Source of the DNA: Chelativorans xinjiangensis
GTDB taxonomy: Bacteria > Pseudomonadota > Alphaproteobacteria > Rhizobiales > Rhizobiaceae
Direction: 5' to 3'
Assembly (NCBI RefSeq): GCF_009812055.1
Contig: NZ_WQNH01000006.1
Coordinates: forward strand, 86,564-150,563
Length of the DNA: 64,000 nt
A program made the translations under genes and the position numbers. The notes beneath the pieces are model-generated. The model saw nothing but the letters and a program-made list of their open reading frames with translations. It searched no databases and had not been told where the DNA came from. This document shows positions 19,201-26,478 of this stretch, piece by piece (the first letter of the stretch is position 1; the number at the start of each line of letters is the position of its first letter).

Positions 19201-21262
19201 CCTCAACATGATCGAAAGCGAGGACGGCATCCGCATCGACGTCGACTACAACGGCGACGTTTTCGATCGGGCGACCATCGAGCGCTGGCTGGAGCACTTC
19301 AACACCCTCGTCTCGGCCATCGCTGAGGATATGGGCCGCAAGGTCGTGGACCTTCCTCTGCTTTCCGACGATCAGGAGAACTGGCTCGTCAACGAGATCA
19401 ACCAGACTGCCGCCGAGTATGAGCACGACCGCTTCGTCTTCGAGCTGTTCGCCCGCAAGGCCGGCGAACACCCCGATGCAATCGCCGCCGAGCACGACGG
19501 CGCGTCCATCACCTACGGCGCGCTCGAAGCCAGGAGCAACCAGCTCGCCCGGCATATTCAGGGCAGGCTCTTCATACCTGGCCAGCGCGTCGCCCTGGCG
19601 CTCGACCGGTCCATAGACATGCTCGTCGCCCTTCTGGCGATCATGAAGGCGGGCCACGCCTATGTGCCGCTCGACCCCGACCATCCCGAAGCGCGTCTGC
19701 GGCAGACGATGGAGGCCGCGGATATCTCGGCTCTCGTCTGCGGCAGCGAGGCGATTGCAAAGCTCGCCACCAAGAACACGTGCGTGATCCGCATGGATAC
19801 CGAGCGCACGAAGATCGAGGCGCAGGACGCGGCTCCGCTGGACTTGCAGGTGGCAGACGCCGGCTCGGCCGCCTACATCATCTTCACCTCGGGCTCCACG
19901 GGTACGCCCAAGGGCGTCGAGGTGTCGCACCGCTCCCTGGTCAACTTCCTGACCTCCATGGCCAGGGAGCCCGGTTTTACGCCGCAAGACACGCTGCTTG
20001 CGGTAACCACCATCTCCTTCGATATCGCAGGCCTCGAGCTCTACCTGCCGCTGATCGTCGGGGGCAAGGTGGTCATCGCCGACCGTGCGCAGGTGCAGGA
20101 CGGCTTCGCGCTCGTCGAACTCCTCAAGACGTGCGGCGCAACGGTCCTGCAGGCGACCCCGACGCTGTGGCAGATGCTTGTCGAGGCGGGCCTTTCAGAC
20201 CAGCCGAAGCTCAAGATGTTGTGCGGCGGCGAGCCGCTGCCGAAGGAACTGGCCCGCGCGCTGCTGAAGATCGGTGGCGAATTGTGGAACATGTACGGCC
20301 CGACCGAGACGACCATCTGGTCATCGCTCGCCCGTGTCGAGGACGACGACAATCCGATCCACATCGGCCATCCCATCGCCAACACCCAGCTCTACATCCT
20401 CGACGGCAACGACCGCATCGCCCCGGTAGGCGTCGTTGGCGAGCTCTGTATCGGCGGCGACGGATTGGCGAACGGCTACTTCAACCGCCTGGACCTGACA
20501 GAGGCCGCTTTCCGGCCGGTCAGGATTGGCGGCAAGTTGCCCCGCCGGCTCTATAAGACCGGCGACGTCGGCAGGCGCCTTCCGGACGGAACGCTGCAAC
20601 TGCTCGGCCGCCGCGACAACCAGATCAAGCTGCGCGGCTTCCGCATCGAGCTCGGCGACATCGAAGCGGTGATCGGCGGAAAGGACGGCATCCGTCAATG
20701 TGCCGTCGTCGCGGCCCAGAACAAGAACGGCGACCGCCAGCTCGTCTGCCACTTCGTGCCGGCGGATGGACCGGAGCCGTCGGCGGAAGAGCTTGCCTCC
20801 CATGCCAAAGCCCAGCTGCCAGGGCACATGGTGCCGAGCTTCTGGGTGGCTACCACCGAGCTTCCACGCACGGCGAATGGCAAACTCGACCGAAAGGCGC
20901 TTGAGAAGCTGGGCGTTCCGCAGCGCGAGGCCGCCCCTATCCGCGCCAAACCGCGCACGCCGATGGAAGAGAGACTGTCGCACATCTGGAAGGAAGTGCT
21001 GGAGATCGGCGAGATCGGCGTTGACGAAAACCTCTACGCGCTGGGCGCGGATTCCTTGAGCATCTTCCGTATCGCCGCACGCATGTTGGATGCCGGCCTG
21101 CCGCTCGAAGCCAAGCATCTCCTGCGCCACCCGACCATTTCGGAGCTGGCGAGCTACGCCGAGGAGCAGGACGAAGCGCCGATCAACGGGACGGCGCCGC
21201 ACATTCCCTCGCTGCGAGAATTCCGGAACGGCGCACGGCGCGGAATGGAGAGGCCCTCATGA
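13265..21262 (+). CDS. Hybrid PKS-NRPS: KS-AT-ACP-aminotransferase-C-A-T
   Basis: The protein has 2665 residues. Domains in order: ketosynthase (1-440; Cys194 in SACSTS, His in VECHGTATPLGDP and NFGHLDAAAG); acyltransferase (~540-840; GHSVGEF, and HAFHS indicating malonyl-CoA); ACP (~940-1015; Ser975 in ELGFDSL); a Gln-rich linker; a PLP aminotransferase of the glutamate-semialdehyde-aminomutase type (~1120-1590; Lys1417 in YGKVLGGG, FDEVVTGFR); condensation (~1605-2045; canonical HHIVCDG, His1735-1736); adenylation (~2060-2560; pocket read as D-I-L-Q-L-G-M-I-W-K, a glycine-type code); carrier (Ser2597 in LGADSL). There is no ketoreductase. KS-AT-ACP-AMT-C resembles the beta-amination segment of MycA/ItuA (mycosubtilin, iturin). 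The predicted step is extension of the starter amino acid by malonate, beta-transamination and coupling to glycine. Both ends overlap neighbours by four bases. Confidence 0.95.
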   Translation: MNETSPQAEALAGEGIGSVAIIGMSGRFPGAPSIDALWELIAQGRHAFAHFPPEEIEDAFGDDVRTAKDYVPARPHLDDVELFDAEFFGMYPREAALLDPQFRVFTEICWEAIEGAGYDPYACPGQVGVFAGSALATYLINNVLSDREKAEAFTSNYQIGMFSELIGSINDTLATRVAYKLNLRGPAFTIQSACSTSLLAVAQACQNLLTYGCDMALAGGVSITFPQKRGYIYQEGGMASPDGFCRPFDADAAGTVFGSGAGVVLLKRLDDAMRDGDHIHAVILGYGVNNDGSDKVGYTAPSVAGQAEAIATAYASAGIAPSTIGYVECHGTATPLGDPIEFAGLRKAFGDVSTRSTCALGSVKGNFGHLDAAAGVAGLIKAALVLRSAKIPPMANFSTPNPRIDLDDSPFYIPRALCEWPADGPRRRAGVSSFGVGGTNVHLVLEEAPPAPSPGEEGGKANYIIPLSARSEESLAAMRRNLAEALRRNPGISLPAAAYTLQNGRHHFAHRTAVIAANVEEAAAGLENERPLAGTAEETPPPVIFMFPGQGAQYVGMGGALYDSEPEFARWIDHGAGLLEARTGIDLRKFICHAGDPTDEMSAALRDTKIAQPALYLIEYATARLWMSRGLVPAAMIGHSVGEFVAATLANVMSFDDGLLLVANRGRLMQKQPQGAMVSVRAEADTVRAHLDEGVEIAAVNAPRLCVISGTFEAVDAACARLQEADIAFSRLHTSHAFHSAMMDKAAAALRKETGRLAYGTATIPYVSCTTGDWQTDALGTSPDYWAQHCRDAVRFADGLATACRDRRPVLLEVGPGRTLSVFAAQTINRGDLAAVVQSLPEHDRASAAPATFAEAHARLWISGCDLDWPQLPTSAQRRLPLPTYAFQRQKHWIEAPRPHRQVSITAEATAPQANAPQPAPEYGNDTMNAVTQVPSENRIERLETALLALLAEMSGEELAADAIGATFLELGFDSLFIGQFAQKIEKQYKVKLSFRELLSSIPTVSALARHLDAELPPDALQPATAPAAQAPVPAIQAPMVPTTTPSTSAVGGLDGLFQSQLQMMQQLFAQQLQAAQALGATVPSPSPTPQQTSPQSTIFAKPPATEEAKPAEAETGSGRPRLYRPGMRISEGELTPQKREFIAELAERYAAKNAKSKAFTDANRRRLADPRAASGFRAEWKEIVFPVVSDRSKGSRIWDIDGNEYIDLVNGMGQTAFGHAPDFVVKAMIDQVNSGFAIGPQTPLAGEVAELIGEMTGHERVTFCNTGSEAVMAAMRVARTVTGREKVVVFGNDYHGQFDEVLVKGRSRSGAPTALPIAAGIPPTSLSNMTVLTYGAPESLDWIRANAEDIAAVIIEPVQSRHPELRPVEFVRELRRIATEGEFALVFDEVVTGFRVHPGGMQAVWGIRGDMATYGKVLGGGMPIGVLAGDSRFMDALDGGHWAYGDDSVPMVAPTFFAGTFVRHPVTLAAAKAVLQHIKGEGQALYGRVADRTQLLVEELNADLARRGIAGTVNGYASWFVTDFGSLDPLGALFYPHTRMQGIHVQDGYPCFLTTVHTEEDFQRISDVFRNSLDALQAAGILAPSEGKTLTAASMPTAGETVTSAELTEAQKEIWLAAQAGDEASCSFNESFNLTLEGILNKEAFRRALDLVAERHDALHIRFSRAGDRLEIIPDFRIGMKFKDCAEDPDPEAALEEVVAEEAYTPFDLVAGPLARTQLVRLAADRHVLVFTAHHIVCDGWSTNVIVEELAAAYSAFASNREPNLPPALSFAAYAGNLAKVETNPATEDFWLKQFETIPELAELPTDRPRPERRTFAGGTCTAHIEKEAYKRLKKAGAKNGATMFSTLLAALQVMIARLSGSTDIVIAVPSAGQSLLGDQTLVGHCVNLLPLRQAVDAGVSFEKHLRATQQGVLQAFEHQDYTYGTMVRKLGLKRDPSRLPLTEIQFNLERTARNAGFEGLSAQIAPNPKAFSNFDMFLNMIESEDGIRIDVDYNGDVFDRATIERWLEHFNTLVSAIAEDMGRKVVDLPLLSDDQENWLVNEINQTAAEYEHDRFVFELFARKAGEHPDAIAAEHDGASITYGALEARSNQLARHIQGRLFIPGQRVALALDRSIDMLVALLAIMKAGHAYVPLDPDHPEARLRQTMEAADISALVCGSEAIAKLATKNTCVIRMDTERTKIEAQDAAPLDLQVADAGSAAYIIFTSGSTGTPKGVEVSHRSLVNFLTSMAREPGFTPQDTLLAVTTISFDIAGLELYLPLIVGGKVVIADRAQVQDGFALVELLKTCGATVLQATPTLWQMLVEAGLSDQPKLKMLCGGEPLPKELARALLKIGGELWNMYGPTETTIWSSLARVEDDDNPIHIGHPIANTQLYILDGNDRIAPVGVVGELCIGGDGLANGYFNRLDLTEAAFRPVRIGGKLPRRLYKTGDVGRRLPDGTLQLLGRRDNQIKLRGFRIELGDIEAVIGGKDGIRQCAVVAAQNKNGDRQLVCHFVPADGPEPSAEELASHAKAQLPGHMVPSFWVATTELPRTANGKLDRKALEKLGVPQREAAPIRAKPRTPMEERLSHIWKEVLEIGEIGVDENLYALGADSLSIFRIAARMLDAGLPLEAKHLLRHPTISELASYAEEQDEAPINGTAPHIPSLREFRNGARRGMERPS

Positions 21263-24051
21263 ACAAAATGGACCCTGCCGCGACGTTCTCCGATGGGCGT
21301 CATGCCGTCGTCGCCGAGTTCCCTTGCACGCAGACGCAGCTGCGCTGCTGGTTTCTCGACCAACTCAGCCCCGGCAACCCGGCGCTCAACGTCGCCGTGC
21401 GCTGGGAAATCCGCGGCACCTTCAAGATCGCCAGCATAGAGGCTGCCTTCCGGCAAATCGTCGACCGGCACGAAATCCTGCGTACCCGGTTTATGGACGT
21501 CTCCGGTCAGCCGGTCCAGCAGGTGGTCGACAAGGTCGATTTCAAGATGTCGGTGATCGACCTCAGGAACGTGCCGGCCGACCAGCGCGACGAGCGCATC
21601 CAGTCTATCAGCCGCGAGACGGCGAGTGCGCCGTTCGACCTGCGGGAGCCCGGGCTTTTCCGCGTCACCTTCCTGATGGTGGAGAATGATCGCGGCTTCA
21701 TCCTCATCACCGCTCACCAGACCTGCTTCGATGGCTGGTCGATCCGCGTGCTCGGCCGCGAGGTGGGGGAGATCGCCTCGGCGATCGACGCCGACCGGAG
21801 CCCCAGTCTACCGGACTTACCCTTGCAATATGGCGACTTTGCCCTGTGGCAGGACGAGTACCGCCGCAGCTACGGCTTCGAAGCCGAGAAGACGTACTGG
21901 CGCCGGCAACTGGCGGACGCTCCCTATTTCGAAGTCCCTCCCGACCGCCCACGCGGGCACACAAAGACCAGCCGCGGCGAGATCCTGTCGGCGGCGATGC
22001 CGCTCGAATTCGGCGAGCGCATCGACAAGGCCGCCCGCGCCCATCAGGTTTCTCTCTTCAGCTACGGCGCCGCCGTCATCAGTGCCGCATTGGCCCGGCT
22101 CACCGGCGAACGGCAAATCCTGTTCGGAACGCAGATCGCCGGGCGCGACGAGGTGGACCTTGAAAACCTCATCGGCGTCTTCATCAACAACCTCGTGCTG
22201 CGCTTCGATGCAGCGGACGACCTGTCCTTTGCCGAGCATATCCGCCGCGCCAGCGAGACGGTCGCCGCCGCCCTCAATCACCAGAAGATGCCGTTCAACA
22301 ATCTGGTCGAACTCCTAAACCCGGTGCGGGACCCGTCGCGCAATCCGCTGGTCTCAATCAATTTCAACCAGCAAAAGGCGTTCCTGGAGAATGCGCGCTA
22401 CGGCGCGTTCGAACTTATCAGCGCTCCCTCCCAGTCGCCCGGCGTGATCTACGACCTGAACTTCATCATGATCGGCCGACCGAACGGTTGGCGCATGTCG
22501 GTCGAGTACAATACCGACCTCTTCGACGCGGGCACTGCGCAAGAGTTGCTGCGTCTCTGGCAGGATACCTACGAGCACGCCCTGGCGGATCCGGCCGCCA
22601 CACTCGGCTTGCCGGGTGTGGCTATCCGTCGGCGGGCTCCCGACGAGCCGGCTTCGGGCAGCCCCACGCACCTCGAGAAAGTCCTGGCGGAGCATCCTTA
22701 CGTTGCCGAGGCCGTTGCAATCGGTGCCGGCACATCGGCAACCGGCCGCCCCTACGGGTTCGTCGTGCCTTCTCCGACACTTGCCCATCCCGTCGAAGCG
22801 CTTCCCGAACGCCTGATGGAGTATCTGTCTACGCGCATCGAGGCGAGGGACATGCCGGATGGCATCAGCGTTCTGCTCGCGCTTCCGCGCACGGCCGCGG
22901 GCGGCGTAGACCGGCAAGCGCTGCAAGCCCCCTCCCCTTTGCAGGCGAAGGAGCGTCCCGTGGCCGCGCCGACGCCGGCAGGCGGACGTCCCGCAACTGG
23001 CAAGGAGCGCCAGCTTGCGGAAATATGGGCGGATGTGCTCGGCGTGGACAAGGTGGAGGGCTCCGACGATTTCTTCGCCCTCGGCGGTCACTCGCTGCTT
23101 GCCCTGCGCATGTTGTCGGCAATGAGGGAGACGTTCGGCGTCGCACCGGATCTCGCCCTCCTCTTCAGGGCGCCCACCCTCACCGCTTTCTCCCGCGAAG
23201 CCTTTGGCGAGGACGCGCCGGTGCCCGCAAGCCCCGAACCGGCTACCATGCGGCGATCGGCCTATTGGGAGACGTCGCTCTACAGAGAAGGCAACGGCGC
23301 GTGTACCCTCTACACGCTGAATCACCCGTTCCTCTACTACCGCATGGCCAACGAGCTTGCCGAGGGGACGGCGGTGGTGAACCTCCACATGTTCGGCGCC
23401 GAGATCGACGACGCGCTTCGCGGGTTGCCGATGGAGCAGATCGTGGCCGATGCGATCGCCGCAATGGACCTTCGTCCCGATTCCGGCCCGGTCGCCGTGG
23501 TCGGGCTGTGCGTGAACGGCATCCTGGCGATCGAGTTGGCAAGGCAGCTCCGCCGCCTCGGCCACCGCACTCAGTTCGTGGCCGTCATCGATAGCTGGGC
23601 GCCCGGCTATTTCCGCTCGCTCCCCCGCTTGAGACAGCTCCGCTGGACCATGGAAAAGCGCGCCAAGCGGCTCCTCTATTTCACCGGCAAGCTCATCGGC
23701 GGCAGGATACGGCTGATCGACTACCTGAAGGAATTCAACGTCACGCTGAAGCTCCTTGGTGCGAAAGGGGCGCCGAGCAAGGAGGAGCGGCAGAACGAGC
23801 TCGTCACGGACCTGCTGGTCGAGGCTTCCCGCAGCTACCGCCCGCGGCCGATCACAGGCGAAGATGTCCTTTTGTTCCGCAGCCAGGCAAACCACAAGCG
23901 CGCGAAAAAGCTCCTGTTCGGATGGCGCGGTTTCATCCGCGACGATACGCCGGCTTTCGATCTCAATGGATGGCACGAGGATTCGCTCAGCAGCACTGGC
24001 ATCAGCAAGCTGTCTTCGATCCTGTCGAAGCGGCTGAACGTGGGGGGCTGA
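21259..24051 (+). CDS. NRPS terminal module: C (HQ variant)-adenylation remnant-T-TE (Cys nucleophile)
   Basis: The protein has 930 residues. Residues ~15-450 are a condensation domain whose core reads HQTCFDG (His153-Gln154), so the second, catalytic His is replaced. Residues ~470-555 resemble only the C-terminal lid of an adenylation domain, ending LPRTAAGGVDRQAL; the A10 Lys position is Gly549 and cores A1-A8 are absent. A carrier domain follows (Ser612 in LGGHSL). Residues ~665-925 form an alpha/beta-hydrolase thioesterase whose nucleophile elbow is GLCVNG (Cys751 instead of Ser), with likely Asp778 and His906. Cys thioesterases release beta-lactone or beta-lactam products in obafluorin and sulfazecin assembly. 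The module cannot activate its own amino acid, so loading in trans or an external acceptor is needed. Confidence 0.92.
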   Translation: MNKMDPAATFSDGRHAVVAEFPCTQTQLRCWFLDQLSPGNPALNVAVRWEIRGTFKIASIEAAFRQIVDRHEILRTRFMDVSGQPVQQVVDKVDFKMSVIDLRNVPADQRDERIQSISRETASAPFDLREPGLFRVTFLMVENDRGFILITAHQTCFDGWSIRVLGREVGEIASAIDADRSPSLPDLPLQYGDFALWQDEYRRSYGFEAEKTYWRRQLADAPYFEVPPDRPRGHTKTSRGEILSAAMPLEFGERIDKAARAHQVSLFSYGAAVISAALARLTGERQILFGTQIAGRDEVDLENLIGVFINNLVLRFDAADDLSFAEHIRRASETVAAALNHQKMPFNNLVELLNPVRDPSRNPLVSINFNQQKAFLENARYGAFELISAPSQSPGVIYDLNFIMIGRPNGWRMSVEYNTDLFDAGTAQELLRLWQDTYEHALADPAATLGLPGVAIRRRAPDEPASGSPTHLEKVLAEHPYVAEAVAIGAGTSATGRPYGFVVPSPTLAHPVEALPERLMEYLSTRIEARDMPDGISVLLALPRTAAGGVDRQALQAPSPLQAKERPVAAPTPAGGRPATGKERQLAEIWADVLGVDKVEGSDDFFALGGHSLLALRMLSAMRETFGVAPDLALLFRAPTLTAFSREAFGEDAPVPASPEPATMRRSAYWETSLYREGNGACTLYTLNHPFLYYRMANELAEGTAVVNLHMFGAEIDDALRGLPMEQIVADAIAAMDLRPDSGPVAVVGLCVNGILAIELARQLRRLGHRTQFVAVIDSWAPGYFRSLPRLRQLRWTMEKRAKRLLYFTGKLIGGRIRLIDYLKEFNVTLKLLGAKGAPSKEERQNELVTDLLVEASRSYRPRPITGEDVLLFRSQANHKRAKKLLFGWRGFIRDDTPAFDLNGWHEDSLSSTGISKLSSILSKRLNVGG

Positions 24052-24052
24052 C

Positions 24053-25702
24053 TTGCGCTTCAATGGCAAGGCCTATGTTCAGCCGGTCCTGGAGTGGACG
24101 GGCAAAAGCAACCGGCCTCCCCTTCGCATCGGCATCCTTGTCGGTAGCGAAGAGGGTTTCGAAAACTGGGAGCTGCAGCTTTTCGACCGGCTGTTTGCCG
24201 ACCCGCGCTTTGATCTCAAGGCCGTGTTGATACACCCGGGCGGTTACGGCCAACACTGCACGACGCCCCTTTTCGACCTCGTCGCAAAGGTCGACCGCCT
24301 GCTGTTTGCTCGCCAGCCTGCCTATCGTCCGAGTTATTTCGAAGACATCCGCCGGCGGACCGAGTTCATCCACCTTGGCGAAGCGGGTTCTGGCCCCACG
24401 ATCGGATCGCCGGCCCTGGAAGACCTGCGCCTCGATCTTGTCCTCCGCACGGTCCCCCGGGGGCTCCCAGACGCCTTCGTCGCCACGCTCCCATACGGAG
24501 AATGGGCGTTGACGTTCGCCGATCTTAAATCCCGTACCGCGGACTGGTGCAGCTTTGCCGAGGTCAGCGCCGGTGCGCCAACGGTGCAAATAGGGCTCAA
24601 CGTCAATCATGGCGGAGGAGGCCCCGTTGAACAAATCGCCTCGGCCGCCTTCAACCCAAAATTCAGCGCGGCCAGAAATTCGGCTTTCCTTAAGGAAAAG
24701 GCCGTGATCCTGCTCATGAGAGAGCTGCGGCGGCTGGCCGATACCGGAAGCCTCACATCTGGGCACGACACGGCTTCGGCTCGGCCCGCCGGCCCGCCAG
24801 GCACGGCAGAGGTCGCGCGCTATGCCCTCGGACTGGTACGCGCGGCGGCCGCACGCGCGGCGAAGGAGCTACGGAGAAAAGCGGGCGTGGAGACGGCCGT
24901 CTGGACGCTCTATAGCGGCGCCGGCTCCGTCGAGCATTTCGATCCGCATCTTGCCGTCGAACTTCCGCCCGCAAAAGACTCGATCAAGGCCGACCCCTTT
25001 CTCTTCAGGCATGGCGACGACTTTTATGTCTTCTACGAGAACTATGCGGTCGGCGACCGCAAAGCCCATATCGCCGTCGGCAGGCTGAGGGGCGATGGGA
25101 TAGAGCCGCTCGGTCCGGCGATAGAGAGTGCCAGCCACCTCTCCTTCCCCTTCGTATTCCGCAACGGCAAGGGCATTTTCATGATGCCGGAAACGCATCA
25201 GGAAAAACGCATCGAGATCTGGCGCTGCACCGGCTTTCCCTTGAAATGGGAGCTCTATGCAACCGCGCTCGACGGCTACTCGGCCGCCGACAGCACCCTT
25301 TTCCGGCACAAAGGCAAATGGTGGCTCCTGTCCAATCTGTCCGACCACCACGCATACGAGGATCATTGCAGCGAACTCCACGCATTCGAGGTCGACGGGC
25401 CCAAATTGTCGCGCATCGTCCCGCATGCGCGCAATCCTGTGGTCATCGGCAGCACCGTCGCGCGCAATGCCGGCAGGGTCTTCGCCCGCCATGGCCGCCT
25501 GTTCCGGCCGTCGCAGAACAACGCCTACGGCATTTATGGCTATGGCCTCAATATCATGGAGATCCAGGAGCTGAGCCGCGAGGCCTATCGCGAGAGATGC
25601 ATCAGGACGATCGTTCCCGACTTCAAGCCCGGCCTCGCCGGCTGCCACCATTTCGATGCCGCCGGCGGCCGCTACATCCTCGATGCGCGGTTGAACAGCT
25701 GA
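24053..25702 (+). CDS. Formyltransferase-like domain fused to a GINT1-type/GH43-like beta-propeller
   Basis: The gene begins at TTG 24053, one base after the thioesterase stop, with GGGGGG at 24042-24047 as ribosome site. The protein has 549 residues. The N-terminal ~210 residues resemble a formyltransferase/Rossmann fold (IGILVGSEEGFENWELQLFDRL) but lack a clear Asn-His-Asp formyl-transfer triad. The C-terminal ~280 residues are a propeller of repeated DPFLFRHGDDFYVFYE-like blades, as in glucosamine inositolphosphorylceramide transferase-type N-terminal domains and GH43/GH32 folds. Proteins of this kind occur in polysaccharide loci, where a sugar-binding or sugar-transfer role is presumed. 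Tight coupling to the assembly line suggests it acts on the peptide product or joins it to sugar. The 3' end overlaps the convergent PPTase gene by 31 bases. Confidence 0.7.
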   Translation: MRFNGKAYVQPVLEWTGKSNRPPLRIGILVGSEEGFENWELQLFDRLFADPRFDLKAVLIHPGGYGQHCTTPLFDLVAKVDRLLFARQPAYRPSYFEDIRRRTEFIHLGEAGSGPTIGSPALEDLRLDLVLRTVPRGLPDAFVATLPYGEWALTFADLKSRTADWCSFAEVSAGAPTVQIGLNVNHGGGGPVEQIASAAFNPKFSAARNSAFLKEKAVILLMRELRRLADTGSLTSGHDTASARPAGPPGTAEVARYALGLVRAAAARAAKELRRKAGVETAVWTLYSGAGSVEHFDPHLAVELPPAKDSIKADPFLFRHGDDFYVFYENYAVGDRKAHIAVGRLRGDGIEPLGPAIESASHLSFPFVFRNGKGIFMMPETHQEKRIEIWRCTGFPLKWELYATALDGYSAADSTLFRHKGKWWLLSNLSDHHAYEDHCSELHAFEVDGPKLSRIVPHARNPVVIGSTVARNAGRVFARHGRLFRPSQNNAYGIYGYGLNIMEIQELSREAYRERCIRTIVPDFKPGLAGCHHFDAAGGRYILDARLNS

Positions 25703-26478
25703 TTGTTGGACGAGGCTCGCCGAACAGGCGCCGCAAGCGGCATTTCCTCCCGCATATCTTTCGCCGTTTCATCCGACCGATAACGCAGCGAGATATCGTT
25801 GCCGGCCGTCAGAGCCGCCATCGCACCCACGAAGCCTGCCGGCAGGGCCAGGTTGAGAAGCCGCCACTGCGCTGGCGCTTCAGGATCCCCTTCGAGCCGC
25901 AGCAGCTTCGGCTCGCCAACGGAATCGATCGACACGTCGAAGGCCTCGAGCGGCAGGGAAAGCCCCGCCCCGTGCGCCTTCACGAATGCCTCCTTGCGCG
26001 TCCAGCACCGGTAGAAGGCTTCGAGATAGCCGTCCGGCGGTACGTTGCGCAGCGTCAGGCGTTCGCCGGGCGAGAAGAAGTGGCCCGCCACGTCCTCCCT
26101 GAGCGGCACGATCTTCTCGATGTCGATGCCGACATGATACCTGTCCGACACCGCCAGGACCGCCATGCCGCCGGTATGGCTGAGATTGAAATGCAGCGGC
26201 GGCCGCGATGCCGCCAGGCGCGGCTTCCCGAACGCGTTGCAAGCGAAGGAGAGGCGCCTGGCCGGCACGCCCAGATAACGGCCGATGATCTCGCGCAGCT
26301 TGCCTCGCCCGACTATGAAGCGCAGGCGATCGCGCTCGTGCACGAAGCGCGAGGCGCGTGCGAACTCTCCATCGCTGAGCGCGGTCACGTAACGCGGCAG
26401 GTCGTCCATCCCGACGTCGAGCGGCCAGCGCCAGATGTCGACGACATCGGGGCCGATGGTAAGGGGTCTATACCGCAT
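25672..26478 (-). CDS. Sfp-type 4'-phosphopantetheinyl transferase
   Basis: The start is ATG 26476-26478, with AGGAGG seven bases upstream; the frame is open to 26526 but without a ribosome site. The protein has 268 residues with the diagnostic motifs HVGIDIEKI (Mg-binding Asp/Glu) and FYRCWTRKEAFVKAHG. Sfp-type length and the split first motif (HFNLSHTGG) fit secondary-metabolite PPTases rather than AcpS. It transfers the phosphopantetheine arm of CoA to carrier-domain serines, and so would activate the four carrier domains encoded at 11.3-24.0 kb. It starts inside the end of the DegT gene (overlap 26468-26478), so the pair is co-transcribed. The last ~40 residues overlap the convergent neighbour. 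Confidence 0.93.
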   Translation of the reverse strand: MRYRPLTIGPDVVDIWRWPLDVGMDDLPRYVTALSDGEFARASRFVHERDRLRFIVGRGKLREIIGRYLGVPARRLSFACNAFGKPRLAASRPPLHFNLSHTGGMAVLAVSDRYHVGIDIEKIVPLREDVAGHFFSPGERLTLRNVPPDGYLEAFYRCWTRKEAFVKAHGAGLSLPLEAFDVSIDSVGEPKLLRLEGDPEAPAQWRLLNLALPAGFVGAMAALTAGNDISLRYRSDETAKDMREEMPLAAPVRRASSNNQLFNRASRM

